In this document: piece by piece, positions 53,802 through 62,763 of the stretch
Position numbering within the stretch: the first letter of the stretch is position 1
Layout: each line of letters begins with the position of its first letter
NCBI GenBank assembly: GCA_016125285.1
Contig: WGMA01000023.1
Location: forward strand, 1 to 64,000
Direction: 5' to 3'
DNA length: 64,000 nucleotides
Source: Phycisphaera sp.
GTDB taxonomy: Bacteria; Planctomycetota; Phycisphaerae; Phycisphaerales; Zrk34
Notes under the pieces: model-generated
The model's input: the letters and a program-made list of their open reading frames with translations, nothing else
The model's database searches: none
Told to the model about the DNA's origin: nothing
Made by a program: the position numbers and the translations under genes

Positions 53802-54271
53802 CACATCGGGATCGGGTCGAAGTCGACGGCGTTGTTGTGCACGCTGGCGAGGAACGCCTCGATCTTCAGGTCCGGCGCGAGCTTGTGGAGGTGCTCGGCG
53901 GCGCGGTGCACGTCGTCCAGTTGACGCTGCTTGGCCTCCTTGGGCGGCAGGCGCAGCAGCTGGGCGTAGTGGGCGCAGCCGAGGTGCTGGATGAGCACCA
54001 TGCGGTTGATGTCGTGCACGTCGAGCAGGAAGCCGATCTGCTTGTCGGCGGCGCGGTGCTCGGTGAAGGTCTTCGAGTTGGTCGCCAGCACGGCCGGGCC
54101 GCCGGGGATCGCCAGGCGGTCGTAGCGGTCCAGCTTCAGCACGTTGTACAGAAAGTCGTCGAACTGCTCGCCGAAACGGCCGTCGCTGCAGTACACGGCC
54201 GCGGCCTTGATGCGCTGCTCGACATAGGGCACGGAGCTGTGGAACAGGTGTGTCTCTCGCGTATCGGGCAT
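53801..54271 (-). CDS. Beta-carbonic anhydrase-like protein
   Basis: A 156-residue product. AAAVYCSDGRFGEQFDDFLY contains the C-x-D-x-R zinc block of beta-carbonic anhydrases, LAIPGGPAVLATNSKTFTEH resembles their 'xRNAG' block, and VLIQHLGCAHYAQLLRLP provides the H-x2-C pair. Thus the Cys, His and Cys zinc ligands are present, but the chain is short and lacks other conserved regions, so its activity may differ. AGGAGA precedes the ATG at 54271. It lies upstream of a methyltransferase with overlapping start and stop. Confidence 0.72.
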   Translation of the reverse strand: MPDTRETHLFHSSVPYVEQRIKAAAVYCSDGRFGEQFDDFLYNVLKLDRYDRLAIPGGPAVLATNSKTFTEHRAADKQIGFLLDVHDINRMVLIQHLGCAHYAQLLRLPPKEAKQRQLDDVHRAAEHLHKLAPDLKIEAFLASVHNNAVDFDPIPM

Positions 54272-54364
54272 CACGTCTCCTGGGTTGCTGGGGTGTCGTG
54301 GGCGCGGACCGAGCGCCCGTTTCATGCACAGATGCCACAGGTCAGCGGGGGGTTACGGACTTTT

Positions 54365-55990
<1,626 letters not shown>

Positions 55991-56071
55991 CGTGTGTTCC
56001 TCGTGGGACTCGGGCCCCCCGCGGGGGCGTGCGTAACGTATCTTTCGGTGATTCGGGCCGTGTCGGGTAAC

Positions 56072-56098
56072 AAAAAAACCCTGCCAACCGGCAGGGTT
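56072..56098 (-). terminator. Rho-independent terminator of the cimA attenuator
   Basis: Read on the minus strand, AACCCTGCC / GGCAGGGTT form a 9-bp stem with a 4-nt loop, followed by seven T residues. It lies about 80 nt before the cimA start codon and 28 nt after the leader-peptide stop. An alternative 12-bp pairing exists between 56126-56137 and 56084-56095 that would prevent this hairpin from forming. Confidence 0.88.
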
Positions 56099-56126
56099 CG
56101 TCGTTCATACAGGATGACCGCGTCGC

Positions 56127-56186
56127 CTACCGGTTGGTGTCGGAGCTAATAATCATGGCGATCGCGATGTCGATGCGGTTGCTCAT
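56127..56186 (-). CDS. Isoleucine-rich leader peptide of the cimA attenuator
   Basis: A 19-codon reading frame, MSNRIDIAIAMIISSDTNR, with Ile at positions 5, 7, 9, 12 and 13. The ATG at 56186 is 9 nt after the -10 box, so the transcript starts at or within about 3 nt of it. The TAG stop lies inside the antiterminator strand. Ribosome stalling at Ile codons would leave the antiterminator free and permit cimA transcription; efficient translation would cover it and cause termination. The mechanism is inferred from structure and codons. Confidence 0.82.
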   Translation of the reverse strand: MSNRIDIAIAMIISSDTNR

Positions 56187-56195
56187 AGCCGATCT

Positions 56196-56224
56196 ACTAT
56201 AGCGACGCCGGTTTGCCCGGGCAA
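56196..56224 (-). promoter_or_regulatory. Promoter of the cimA leader-attenuator unit
   Basis: On the minus strand -35 TTGCCC (56219-56224), a 17-bp spacer and -10 TATAGT (56196-56201). It is the clearest two-part promoter in the window. Confidence 0.78.
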
Positions 56225-56242
56225 GGTTTTTCGACTCGATCC

Positions 56243-56261
56243 GCAGGGGCTCCGCCCCTGC
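56243..56261. repeat. Hairpin GCAGGGGC/GCCCCTGC
   Basis: 8-bp arms with a 3-nt loop (56243-56250 and 56254-56261), between the zinc-ribbon gene stop (56309) and the cimA promoter. It may help terminate the upstream gene; the T-rich part (CGAAAAACC on the minus strand) follows further downstream. Confidence 0.6.
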
Positions 56262-56308
56262 GCGACCCCGCAAGCCCACCCCTGCGAGCGGAGCGAGACG
56301 GGGTGGGA

Positions 56309-56731
56309 TCACGCGTCGAGGTCGATCATTTTCTCGCCGCAGACCGAGCAGTTCCCTTCTTCGGCCCCGTATCGCGGATTCTGTCTGACGAGGTCCTTAC
56401 CGAGTTTGCTGTCAGGGTCGATCCAGACGAAGGGCTCGCCGCAATGCGGGCAGCAGGGACCGATTTTCTTGCCGAACCAGAGTATCGCCCAACCCGTCAG
56501 GGCCGTCGCGATTACGAACAGCACCGCAAAGAGCGTCAGGCCGAGCCACTGTTGCGGTGTATCGCGAACGGGATCGACCACGAAGTGGATCGCCGAGAAG
56601 ATACTGCCGACCCACGCGAAAATGATGAAGATGATCATCAGCCCCATGCGGGCGCCGCGACGTTTCACCTTCGACAGCTTCAATAGCTGCGGCTCGTTAG
56701 TCGCGCCCGGTTCAGTTCCCTCGGATTGCAT
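56309..56731 (-). CDS. Two-helix membrane protein with C-terminal zinc ribbon
   Basis: A 140-residue product with membrane segments GLMIIFIIFAWVGSIFSAIH and LGLTLFAVLFVIATALTGWA, then CCPHCGEPFVWIDPDSKLGK and GNCSVCGEKMIDLD, a CxxC...CxxC zinc ribbon. A TACAAT box ends 6 nt before the ATG, so the mRNA may be leaderless. Function unknown. Confidence 0.72.
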   Translation of the reverse strand: MQSEGTEPGATNEPQLLKLSKVKRRGARMGLMIIFIIFAWVGSIFSAIHFVVDPVRDTPQQWLGLTLFAVLFVIATALTGWAILWFGKKIGPCCPHCGEPFVWIDPDSKLGKDLVRQNPRYGAEEGNCSVCGEKMIDLDA

Positions 56732-56737
56732 GACCGC

Positions 56738-56743
56738 ATTGTA
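56738..56743 (-). promoter_or_regulatory. -10 element TACAAT adjacent to the zinc-ribbon membrane protein gene
   Basis: TACAAT on the minus strand, 6 nt upstream of the ATG at 56731. Confidence 0.5.
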
Positions 56744-56756
56744 AGGGATGCCCGCA

Positions 56757-56788
56757 AGATTACCCCGGACAAGCCCGGGGCTATATGA
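56757..56788. repeat. Inverted-repeat element, right half only (copy C)
   Basis: The sequence AGATTACCCCGGACAAGCCC then GGGGCTATATGA matches the right end of copies A and B. The matching left end is absent. It overlaps the region just before the MBL-fold gene. Confidence 0.65.
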
Positions 56789-56796
56789 TCTCGGCC

Positions 56797-57435
56797 ATGA
56801 GTGATTCGCTCGAAATCCACACCTTCCCGCTCGGCGACTGGCAGACGAACTGCTACGTCGTACACCCCGCGGGCTCGACCGACTGCTGGATCGTCGACGC
56901 CGGGTACGAGCCCGAGGTGATGATCGACGCGATCCAGCGCGCGGGGCTGAATCCCGTGAAGCTGATGCTGACGCACGCGCATCTGGATCACATCGGCGGC
57001 ATCCCGCAGGTGAAGGCGGCGTGGCCCGACCTGCCGATTGTCATCCACGAGGCGGAGCGCGAGTTCCTCAACGATCCGATGCTGAACCTGTCGATCGCGC
57101 TGGGCATCGAGCTGCGTGTCGGCGAGGCGGACGAGTTGCTCAAGGGCGGCGAGACGGTGGAGCTGGCGGGCGTGCCGTTCGAGGTGCGCCACACGCCAGG
57201 CCATTCACCGGGCGGCTTGACGTTCTATCAGCCCGACGCGGGCGTCGCGCTCGTCGGCGACACGCTGTTCAACGGCTCGATCGGTCGATACGACTTCCCC
57301 ACCTCGCACGGCCCGACGCTGTTCGCCTCGATCCGCGAGCAGCTGTTCACCCTCCCCGACGACACACGCGTGTTCCCCGGCCACGGCCCCGACACGACCA
57401 TCGGGCACGAACGACGCACGAATCCGTTTTTCTAA
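56797..57435 (+). CDS. MBL-fold metallohydrolase (glyoxalase II-like)
   Basis: A 212-residue product with the metal motif THAHLDHIGG (HxHxDH), HTPGHSPGGLTFY (third His), LVGDTLFNGSIGRYDFPTSH (Asp) and VFPGHGPDTTIGHERRTNPF (last His). This is the short glyoxalase II/YcbL-like class of hydrolases, acting on thioesters or similar. The ATG at 56797 is chosen; an in-frame start at 56785 lies in the repeat element. Confidence 0.9.
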   Translation: MSDSLEIHTFPLGDWQTNCYVVHPAGSTDCWIVDAGYEPEVMIDAIQRAGLNPVKLMLTHAHLDHIGGIPQVKAAWPDLPIVIHEAEREFLNDPMLNLSIALGIELRVGEADELLKGGETVELAGVPFEVRHTPGHSPGGLTFYQPDAGVALVGDTLFNGSIGRYDFPTSHGPTLFASIREQLFTLPDDTRVFPGHGPDTTIGHERRTNPFF

Positions 57436-57436
57436 G

Positions 57437-57513
57437 TGGGATTTCGGAACGCGGATCTCGGAACGAATCCAACGCGCTACTTCCGCGTTCCGCGTTCCCT
57501 GATCCAAGTTCCC
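57437..57513. repeat. GGAACGCG/CGCGTTCC word repeat between convergent genes
   Basis: TTCGGAACGCGGATCTCGGA then ACG on the left and CGCGTTCCGCGTTCCCTGAT then CC on the right are inverted word sets. The island fills the 80-bp gap between the MBL-fold and clpS stops. Confidence 0.75.
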
Positions 57514-57515
57514 AG

Positions 57516-57842
57516 CTACGTTTCTTCCGGCTCGATTGTCACCGTCAGCCCCTTGCTGGCGAACTGGTCGCGGTACAGCTCGGCCCGCTCCTGGTGAGTC
57601 GACAGCAGGTACGCCACGCCCTTCTGGTGCGCCTCGAACATACGCTGCACGGCCAGGTCGCGCTGCAGCGGCGTCAGCTCGATGATCGTGCGGACCACGA
57701 ACATCATGTCGTTGACGTCGTCGTTGTGCAGCAGCACCTTCCACGGCGGCATCTGCTTCGGCTCCGGCGGGGCCTCGGCGGTGTCGGTCGACGTACCGCT
57801 GTCACGTTCCTCGTCGGGGGTTTTCGGGTCGTCCTCGGCCAT
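57516..57842 (-). CDS. clpS: ATP-dependent Clp protease adaptor ClpS
   Basis: A 108-residue product: acidic, disordered N-terminus, then PPWKVLLHNDDVNDMMFVVR, where the HNDD acidic pocket binds N-terminal residues of N-degron substrates, and EAHQKGVAYLLSTHQERAEL, YRDQFASKGLTVTIEPE. It delivers N-degron proteins to ClpC/ClpA. GGAGGAG precedes the ATG at 57842. clpC is at 18026-20563. Confidence 0.95.
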   Translation of the reverse strand: MAEDDPKTPDEERDSGTSTDTAEAPPEPKQMPPWKVLLHNDDVNDMMFVVRTIIELTPLQRDLAVQRMFEAHQKGVAYLLSTHQERAELYRDQFASKGLTVTIEPEET

Positions 57843-58110
57843 CGGGCTCCTCCGCAGTCGATCGCGGTACCCCACATCATAGCCCATCGCCGCGTGTGTC
57901 AAGCCCGGCGCCCGACAGCGTATCGGGGCACGCGGCGCCTCGCGATTCCTATTGAATCGTGCATTTGCAGCGGTTATAAGTAGGAATCGAGGATATTCCA
58001 ACGCGACGCCGAGCATTTCCGGAAGGCGTCGCCGCGGGGAGAGGCAGTTGGCAACAAGGGACTAGTCGGTTGAGCGGTTGTCTTGCGCTCAGCCGGGGTG
58101 GAGGCATGTC

Positions 58111-58917
58111 ATGGCACGTCATCGTGGATTTACGCTCGTCGAATTGCTGGTGGTCGTCGCGATCATCGCGTTGCTGATTTCGATCCTGCTGCCGTCGATG
58201 GTGCACGCACGCGAGTCGGCCAAGCGGACGGTGTGCGCGTCGAACCTGCACCAGATCTCCGTGGCGGCGACGATGTACACCAACGAGAACCAGGGCGTGT
58301 ACTTCATCTGCCGCGGCCGACAGGTGCAGAACGCTTTCAACCCCGGCAACATGAAGGTGCACCGCAACCGGCCCAACGACGCGAAGGTCGACTGGATCCG
58401 TGCGATGTCCACTGTCAGCCTCGTCATCGACCAGGGCGAGGGCTACAAGGGCGGCTGGCTGCCGTCGCCGATCTGGGACTGCCCGTCGCGCGACTTCAAG
58501 AGCCAGTGGGAGCCGGCGTTCCCGCAGATGATCATTGGTTACCAGTACTTCGGCGGCATCGAGAAGTGGGACAACCCTTTCGCCGGGACGATCACGGCGC
58601 GGAGCCCCGTCGAGCTGCACAACTCTAAGCCGGGCTGGGTGCTCGCGGCGGACGCGACGGGCAAGATGGCCGGATCATGGGGCGGCGACCGCGAGTCGGC
58701 GTACGGCGGCATGCCTTCGCACAAGGACCTGGCCGGGGGCTACTTCCCCGCGGGCGGCAACCAGGTGACGGTCGACGGCGCCGCGGAGTGGGTCGACTTC
58801 AAGGACCAGATCTTCATCCACTCGTGGGGCGGCTGGAACCGCATCTACCTGTTCCAGCAGAAGGACCTGGGCGGCTGGACCCCGCCGGAGGGCGCGTACG
58901 GCCCGGCGTTCAAGTGA
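58111..58917 (+). CDS. Pseudopilin (prepilin-type, planctomycetal)
   Basis: A 268-residue product. The prepilin signal [20 protein letters not shown] has cleavage after Gly and Glu at +5. [40 protein letters not shown] and a late [20 protein letters not shown], where the VDG replaces the H-x9-DG ending, follow. GGAGG-type sequence (GGTGGAGGC) precedes the ATG at 58111. It stands alone. Confidence 0.87.
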   Translation: MARHRGFTLVELLVVVAIIALLISILLPSMVHARESAKRTVCASNLHQISVAATMYTNENQGVYFICRGRQVQNAFNPGNMKVHRNRPNDAKVDWIRAMSTVSLVIDQGEGYKGGWLPSPIWDCPSRDFKSQWEPAFPQMIIGYQYFGGIEKWDNPFAGTITARSPVELHNSKPGWVLAADATGKMAGSWGGDRESAYGGMPSHKDLAGGYFPAGGNQVTVDGAAEWVDFKDQIFIHSWGGWNRIYLFQQKDLGGWTPPEGAYGPAFK

Positions 58918-58939
58918 TCCTCGGCGTGGCCCGCGCATG

Positions 58940-58968
58940 AAAAACGCCGCGTGTCGCCACGCGGCGCT
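58940..58968 (-). terminator. Intrinsic terminator downstream of csrA
   Basis: On the minus strand CGCCGCGTG / CACGCGGCG with loop GCGA, followed by TTTTT. It lies between the pseudopilin and csrA stops. Confidence 0.8.
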
Positions 58969-59006
58969 TCGCAACCCTCAAGCGATCTCCCGAGCGACGG
59001 CTCGCG

Positions 59007-59243
59007 TCAGTCGGGCTTGTGCTTCATCTGATCCTTGGCCTTGATCATGTCTTCGACCGAGACGCGTGTGGCGTTTTCGTTTTCGCGTTTGATCGCGTCG
59101 TAGACTTCCTTGCGGTGGACGGGCACGGTGTTCGGCGCGTTGATGCCGAGCCGGACCTTGTCGCCGCGGATGTCGACGACGGTGATCTCGATGTCGTCGC
59201 CGATCATGATGGTTTCGTCGCGTTGACGAGAGAGGACTAACAT
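59007..59243 (-). CDS. csrA: Carbon storage regulator CsrA (RNA-binding)
   Basis: A 78-residue product: [56 protein letters not shown] cover the CsrA core, including the RNA-binding R at the start of the loop and the VHR motif, followed by a C-terminal extension. CsrA dimers bind GGA motifs in mRNA leaders and block translation. AAGGAG precedes the ATG. fliW lies just upstream on the same strand, 40 bp away, as expected of a CsrA-FliW pair. Confidence 0.97.
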   Translation of the reverse strand: MLVLSRQRDETIMIGDDIEITVVDIRGDKVRLGINAPNTVPVHRKEVYDAIKRENENATRVSVEDMIKAKDQMKHKPD

Positions 59244-59283
59244 AGCGGGCTCCTTCGGTGGTCGGTGGCCTGACGCAGCAGTA

Positions 59284-59742
59284 TCAGACCAGCGCGGCCT
59301 CCTTGCGTGTGGGCGCCTTGGCGTCGAGGTGGATCAGGACGTGTTTGGCGCTGTAGCGGGCCTCGGCGAGCACGAGCTGCCGGCCCACGCGTCGCTGCGG
59401 ATCGATCACGATCGGGCCTTTGAGATTGCCCGTCAGCGTGTTGTGGTGTTTGTTGACGATCACGAGGGTCTGGGCCTCGGCGGCGGAGGTCAGGCCCAGG
59501 TCGTTGAGCTGCTCGCGGCGGAGCGGCGGACGGTACGCCGGCAGGAACAACGCCGGGTCGGTCACGACGAACGCCAGCCGCGCATCTTCGGTCGATTGAA
59601 GCCAGAAAAAGAATCCATCGCTATCGGACTCTATCAGGGCGTAACGCTCGTGATTGGCGTAGCCCAGCAACCCGCCGCTGAGCGTGATCAGACGCTGCGG
59701 GTCGACCTCGATGGGTCCGAATCTCGACGAATCGATCTTCAT
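59284..59742 (-). CDS. fliW: Flagellar assembly factor FliW (CsrA antagonist)
   Basis: A 152-residue product with [78 protein letters not shown] and [16 protein letters not shown], matching FliW throughout. FliW binds CsrA and relieves its repression of flagellin. The ATG at 59742 is used, with GAAAGG 9 nt upstream; an ATG at 59793 gives a 17-residue extension. It forms an operon with csrA. No flagellin gene is seen in the window. Confidence 0.95.
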   Translation of the reverse strand: MKIDSSRFGPIEVDPQRLITLSGGLLGYANHERYALIESDSDGFFFWLQSTEDARLAFVVTDPALFLPAYRPPLRREQLNDLGLTSAAEAQTLVIVNKHHNTLTGNLKGPIVIDPQRRVGRQLVLAEARYSAKHVLIHLDAKAPTRKEAALV

Positions 59743-60099
59743 ATCCACGCCTTTCAAGGCGGCCAATCCATCCTGGATGACCCCGTCGCTCATGGGCGGG
59801 GTGTGACATCCGTGTCACCGGCTCGGCCGCGCAGCCGGCGTCGTCACAGAATCACTCGGCTAATTCGTGGTGAACTCTGCAAAGTCCGGCCTCCGAGCCG
59901 CGATACGCCGAATCACCCGACGCGCAGGAATTGCCGACGCCGCGCAATCGTTGCGCCACGCCGTCCGTCGGCCGTGAGCGGTTCGCTCGTCAAACCTGTC
60001 TGTCAGACGCCCGCATCGGTCCCACCGCGGGCGTGTCGTGCGAAGTTGAGTCCGTGCGGCATGATAGCGCCGCCGGACGACAGGGCGCGGGCATGTGCG
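59743..60099. other. Region without recognised gene upstream of fliW
   Basis: There are 357 bp, including a small inverted repeat GTGAC/GTCAC near 59806-59820 and scattered short words. No codon pattern or ribosome site supports a gene. It presumably holds the csrA-fliW promoter and the terminator of the 144-residue exported protein. No clear -35/-10 pair was identified. Confidence 0.45.
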
Positions 60100-60534
60100 T
60101 CAGAGCTTGCCCGTTTGCTCGCCCTTGTTGGCGTACGTCGAGCCGTTGTGATCGCGGAACTGGGCCTGGAGGCGGAACTCGGCGTTGGCCCCGCCGTACT
60201 CGAGCACGTACTTGCCGCCGCGTGTGCGGATCGCCTTGCTGAATCCGGCGAAGCCCTTGGCGTACGGCCCGAGCGTCACCAGCCCGCGCTTCTGCTCGCC
60301 CGAGCCCTTGTCCTCGATCACCCACAGCGTGGCGCGGAACTGCGACGACGCGCCCGTCGCCGACACCTTCAGCGCCACGCGCACCCAGCCGTCCTCCACG
60401 GCGAACTCGATCTTCCCGGCGACCGGGATGCCGTCGTCGCCTTCCTCGTCGGCCCGAGCGAAACGCGAAAGGGTGAAACCCGCGAGGCTCGCGGCGCATC
60501 CAGACAACAGATCACGGCGTGTGATGTTTTGCAT
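60100..60534 (-). CDS. Tat-exported hypothetical protein
   Basis: A 144-residue product with a twin-arginine signal (NITRRDLLSGCAASLAGFTL). The mature part (GKIEFAVEDGWVRVALKVSA, QFRATLWVIEDKGSGEQKRG, GKYVLEYGGANAEFRLQAQF) is a small predicted beta-sandwich. I do not recognise a family. The ATG at 60534 begins MQNITRRD; an in-frame upstream start has no signal. It is divergent from the ribBA gene. Confidence 0.7.
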   Translation of the reverse strand: MQNITRRDLLSGCAASLAGFTLSRFARADEEGDDGIPVAGKIEFAVEDGWVRVALKVSATGASSQFRATLWVIEDKGSGEQKRGLVTLGPYAKGFAGFSKAIRTRGGKYVLEYGGANAEFRLQAQFRDHNGSTYANKGEQTGKL

Positions 60535-60631
60535 TGTGTGTGCCCGTCGCGGCGAGAAACTGATCAACCCGCAACAAACCGAGCGCCGCGACCGTACATG
60601 ATACCGCCTGTCGACCGCGGCGCGTATCCCC

Positions 60632-60637
60632 TACAAT
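60632..60637 (+). promoter_or_regulatory. -10 element TACAAT overlapping the first ATG of ribBA
   Basis: TACAAT lies 10 nt before the ATG at 60648 and overlaps an in-frame ATG at 60636. A leaderless message beginning near 60644 would use the second ATG. Confidence 0.5.
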
Positions 60638-60647
60638 GCCCCGCCCG

Positions 60648-61817
60648 ATGACCGCCGACCCGGAGCCCGATGTGTCCTTCGCCCCCGTCAATGAGATCCT
60701 CGACGAGCTGAAAGCCGGCCGGATGGTCGTGCTGGTGGACGACGAGACGCGCGAGAACGAGGGCGACCTGATCGTCGCCGCCGAGCACATCACGCCCGAG
60801 ATCGTCAACTTCATGGTCACCCACGCCCGCGGCGTGCTGTGCGTCGCGATGGACCCCGCCGACTGCGACCGCCTCGCGCTGCCGCCGCAGGCCAACGTCA
60901 ACACCGCCAGCCTCGGCACCGCCTTCACCGTCACCGTCGACGCCCACCAGCGCTACGGCGTGACCACCGGCGTGTCGGCCTCCGACCGTTCGACCACCAT
61001 CAAACTGCTCGCCGATCCCAAAACGCAGCCCGCCGACCTGCTCCGCCCCGGGCACATCAATCCGCTGCGCTGCCGCACCGGCGGCGTGCTGGTCCGCACG
61101 GGGCAGACCGAGGGCTCGGTCGACCTGTGCAAGCTCGCGGGCCTGCGACCCGCGGCGGTGATCATCGAGATCATGAACGACGACGGCTCGATGGCGCGCC
61201 GCCCCGAACTCGAAGCGCTCTGCGCCGAGCACAACCTCAAGATGTGCACGATCGCCGACGTCGTCGCCCACCGCCTCGAGCGCGAGAAGCTGGTCGAGCG
61301 CGTGGCCGAGGCGCCGTTCGAGACGCCGGAGGGCGAGTGGACGCTGGTGGCGTTTCGCAGCCTCGTCGATCCGCTGCCGCACGTGGCGCTGTGCCTCGGG
61401 CGTGTCGGGCGCGAGGTGATCAACGATCCGGTGCTCGTCCGCGTGCACGCCCAGAACCTGCTCGGCGACGTGTTCACCGACCTGCGTCAGCCTACGGCGT
61501 CGACGCTCCGCAAGTCGATGCAGATGGTGCAGGCCGCCGGGGAAGGCGCGGTGGTCTACATCCGCCAGGACGCGATGGGCGCGGGCCTGCTGCAGCGACT
61601 CGAAACCCTGCACGGGGCGAACGTCGACGACGCCGTCGCGGACGGCTTTCTCGAACAGCTCCGCTCCGACTCCCGCACGAACATCGGCGTCGGCTCGCAG
61701 ATCCTCCACGACCTGGGCCTGCGTCAGCTCCGCCTGCTCACCAACCACCCGCAGGACTACCACGCCCTGGCGGGTTTCGGTCTGAGCATCGTGGAGAATG
61801 TGGCGATCCCGGAGTGA
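60648..61817 (+). CDS. ribBA: RibBA-type protein with active-type RibB and degenerate RibA domains (RibBX-like)
   Basis: A 389-residue product. The first half is 3,4-dihydroxy-2-butanone 4-phosphate synthase: VLVDDETRENEGDLIVAAEH, NFMVTHARGVLCVAM, RPGHINPLRCRTGGVLVRTG and AAVIIEIMNDDGSMARRPEL; the loop reads RTGQTEG where many enzymes have GHTE. The second half aligns with GTP cyclohydrolase II, but the zinc Cys motif is replaced (VHAQNLLGDVFTDLRQPTA lacks all three Cys) and RQEGRGIGL has become RQDAMGAGL. So it probably supplies only the RibB step of riboflavin synthesis, as in RibBX variants. GTP cyclohydrolase II must be encoded elsewhere. Confidence 0.9.
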   Translation: MTADPEPDVSFAPVNEILDELKAGRMVVLVDDETRENEGDLIVAAEHITPEIVNFMVTHARGVLCVAMDPADCDRLALPPQANVNTASLGTAFTVTVDAHQRYGVTTGVSASDRSTTIKLLADPKTQPADLLRPGHINPLRCRTGGVLVRTGQTEGSVDLCKLAGLRPAAVIIEIMNDDGSMARRPELEALCAEHNLKMCTIADVVAHRLEREKLVERVAEAPFETPEGEWTLVAFRSLVDPLPHVALCLGRVGREVINDPVLVRVHAQNLLGDVFTDLRQPTASTLRKSMQMVQAAGEGAVVYIRQDAMGAGLLQRLETLHGANVDDAVADGFLEQLRSDSRTNIGVGSQILHDLGLRQLRLLTNHPQDYHALAGFGLSIVENVAIPE

Positions 61818-61868
61818 GTGAATCGTTGCACTACTGAATTAAATTGTTGAAGGGGCTCTGCCGCCGCC

Positions 61869-62240
61869 TCAGTCCTGCATGTCTTCATGCCCGCCGCGGG
61901 AGACGGCGTCGATGGGCGGCGTGCTGTGCCACTCGCGCATCTGCTTGAGCAGGGGCATCGGGGTGGGCGGTCCGTAGGCGGGCGGCCAGGGCGGGCCGTA
62001 GGGCGTGTCGTTGTTGTCGTAGCCGCTGTCGTAGCCGTAGCTGTACGGCGCGGACTTGTAGTCGTAGGCGGGGGTGGGTGCTGGGTCGGGATCGAGCCAG
62101 CCGTAGCGGGGGCGCGTGCGGTCGACCATGTTTTTGCCGACCTGTTCGCCGACTTCCAGCGCCTGGACGAGCAGGTCGCGGAAGAAGCCGCGGCGGCCGG
62201 ACGAGTCGAGCTTCTCTTTGCGTTTGCGCTTCTTGGCCAT
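61869..62240 (-). CDS. Small basic/proline-tyrosine-rich protein, unknown
   Basis: A 123-residue product with a Lys/Arg-rich N-terminus (AKKRKRKEKLDSSGRRGFFR), a short helix DLLVQALEVGEQVGKNMVD and a Pro/Tyr/Gly-rich middle (YDYKSAPYSYGYDSGYDNND). No family is recognised; low complexity hampers assignment. GGGAGG lies before the ATG and TACAAT lies 29 nt upstream (62269-62274), so the gene looks real. Confidence 0.6.
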   Translation of the reverse strand: MAKKRKRKEKLDSSGRRGFFRDLLVQALEVGEQVGKNMVDRTRPRYGWLDPDPAPTPAYDYKSAPYSYGYDSGYDNNDTPYGPPWPPAYGPPTPMPLLKQMREWHSTPPIDAVSRGGHEDMQD

Positions 62241-62268
62241 GTCTTGGCCTCCCGTGTGGCGATGCGTT

Positions 62269-62274
62269 ATTGTA
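62269..62274 (-). promoter_or_regulatory. -10 element TACAAT upstream of the basic small protein gene
   Basis: Minus-strand TACAAT 29 nt from the ATG at 62240; the intervening leader carries the Shine-Dalgarno sequence. It is divergent from the lipoprotein gene. Confidence 0.45.
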
Positions 62275-62320
62275 TGCGCAACCGGCGGGCGACCCAACAC
62301 GCCGCCGCGAAAGGCCCGAC

Positions 62321-62740
62321 ATGCACACCACACGCCGTTCGATCCTCGCCACGCTCACCGCCGCGACCGCCGTCACGCTGCTGCTCGGCGCCGCCGGCTG
62401 CTCGACGCACTTTCCTTACGGACGCAGCATCGACCGCCACAACTTCGAGTCGACGCCGCTGCTGCCGGTGACGCTGACGCTGGTGGACTCGGTGACGCAC
62501 GAGACGCTATGGTCGCTGGACGTGCCGGTGGGCAAGATGGCCGTGGTTGACCTCGAGCACAAGCACGACAACACCGCCCAGCAGACCGCCGCCGAGCCGG
62601 CGTACAAGATGCGTTGGGCGGTGCTCGACACGGGCACGACGTTCGCCGACCTGCCCAACACGCTCGAGTTGCCGGGCAACCCGGTGCTATTGAAGATGAC
62701 CCACCGCGCGCCCGAGTCGGTCGCGAAGAAGGGCGCGTGA
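62321..62740 (+). CDS. Small lipoprotein
   Basis: A 139-residue product with a lipoprotein signal (ILATLTAATAVTLLLGAAGC, lipobox GAAGC), then a beta-rich part (LPVTLTLVDSVTHETLWSLD, VPVGKMAVVDLEHKHDNTAQ, MRWAVLDTGTTFADLPNTLE). It is presumed to be anchored to a membrane; no family is recognised. AAGG precedes the ATG. It is divergent from the small basic protein gene. Confidence 0.72.
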   Translation: MHTTRRSILATLTAATAVTLLLGAAGCSTHFPYGRSIDRHNFESTPLLPVTLTLVDSVTHETLWSLDVPVGKMAVVDLEHKHDNTAQQTAAEPAYKMRWAVLDTGTTFADLPNTLELPGNPVLLKMTHRAPESVAKKGA

Positions 62741-62763
62741 GCCACAAGCCGCTCGCGGCTCAC

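Noticed and set aside
56127-56312. Longer 61-codon version of the cimA leader frame
   Set aside because: Its upstream part runs through the promoter and a hairpin; only the ATG at 56186 lies downstream of the -10 box.
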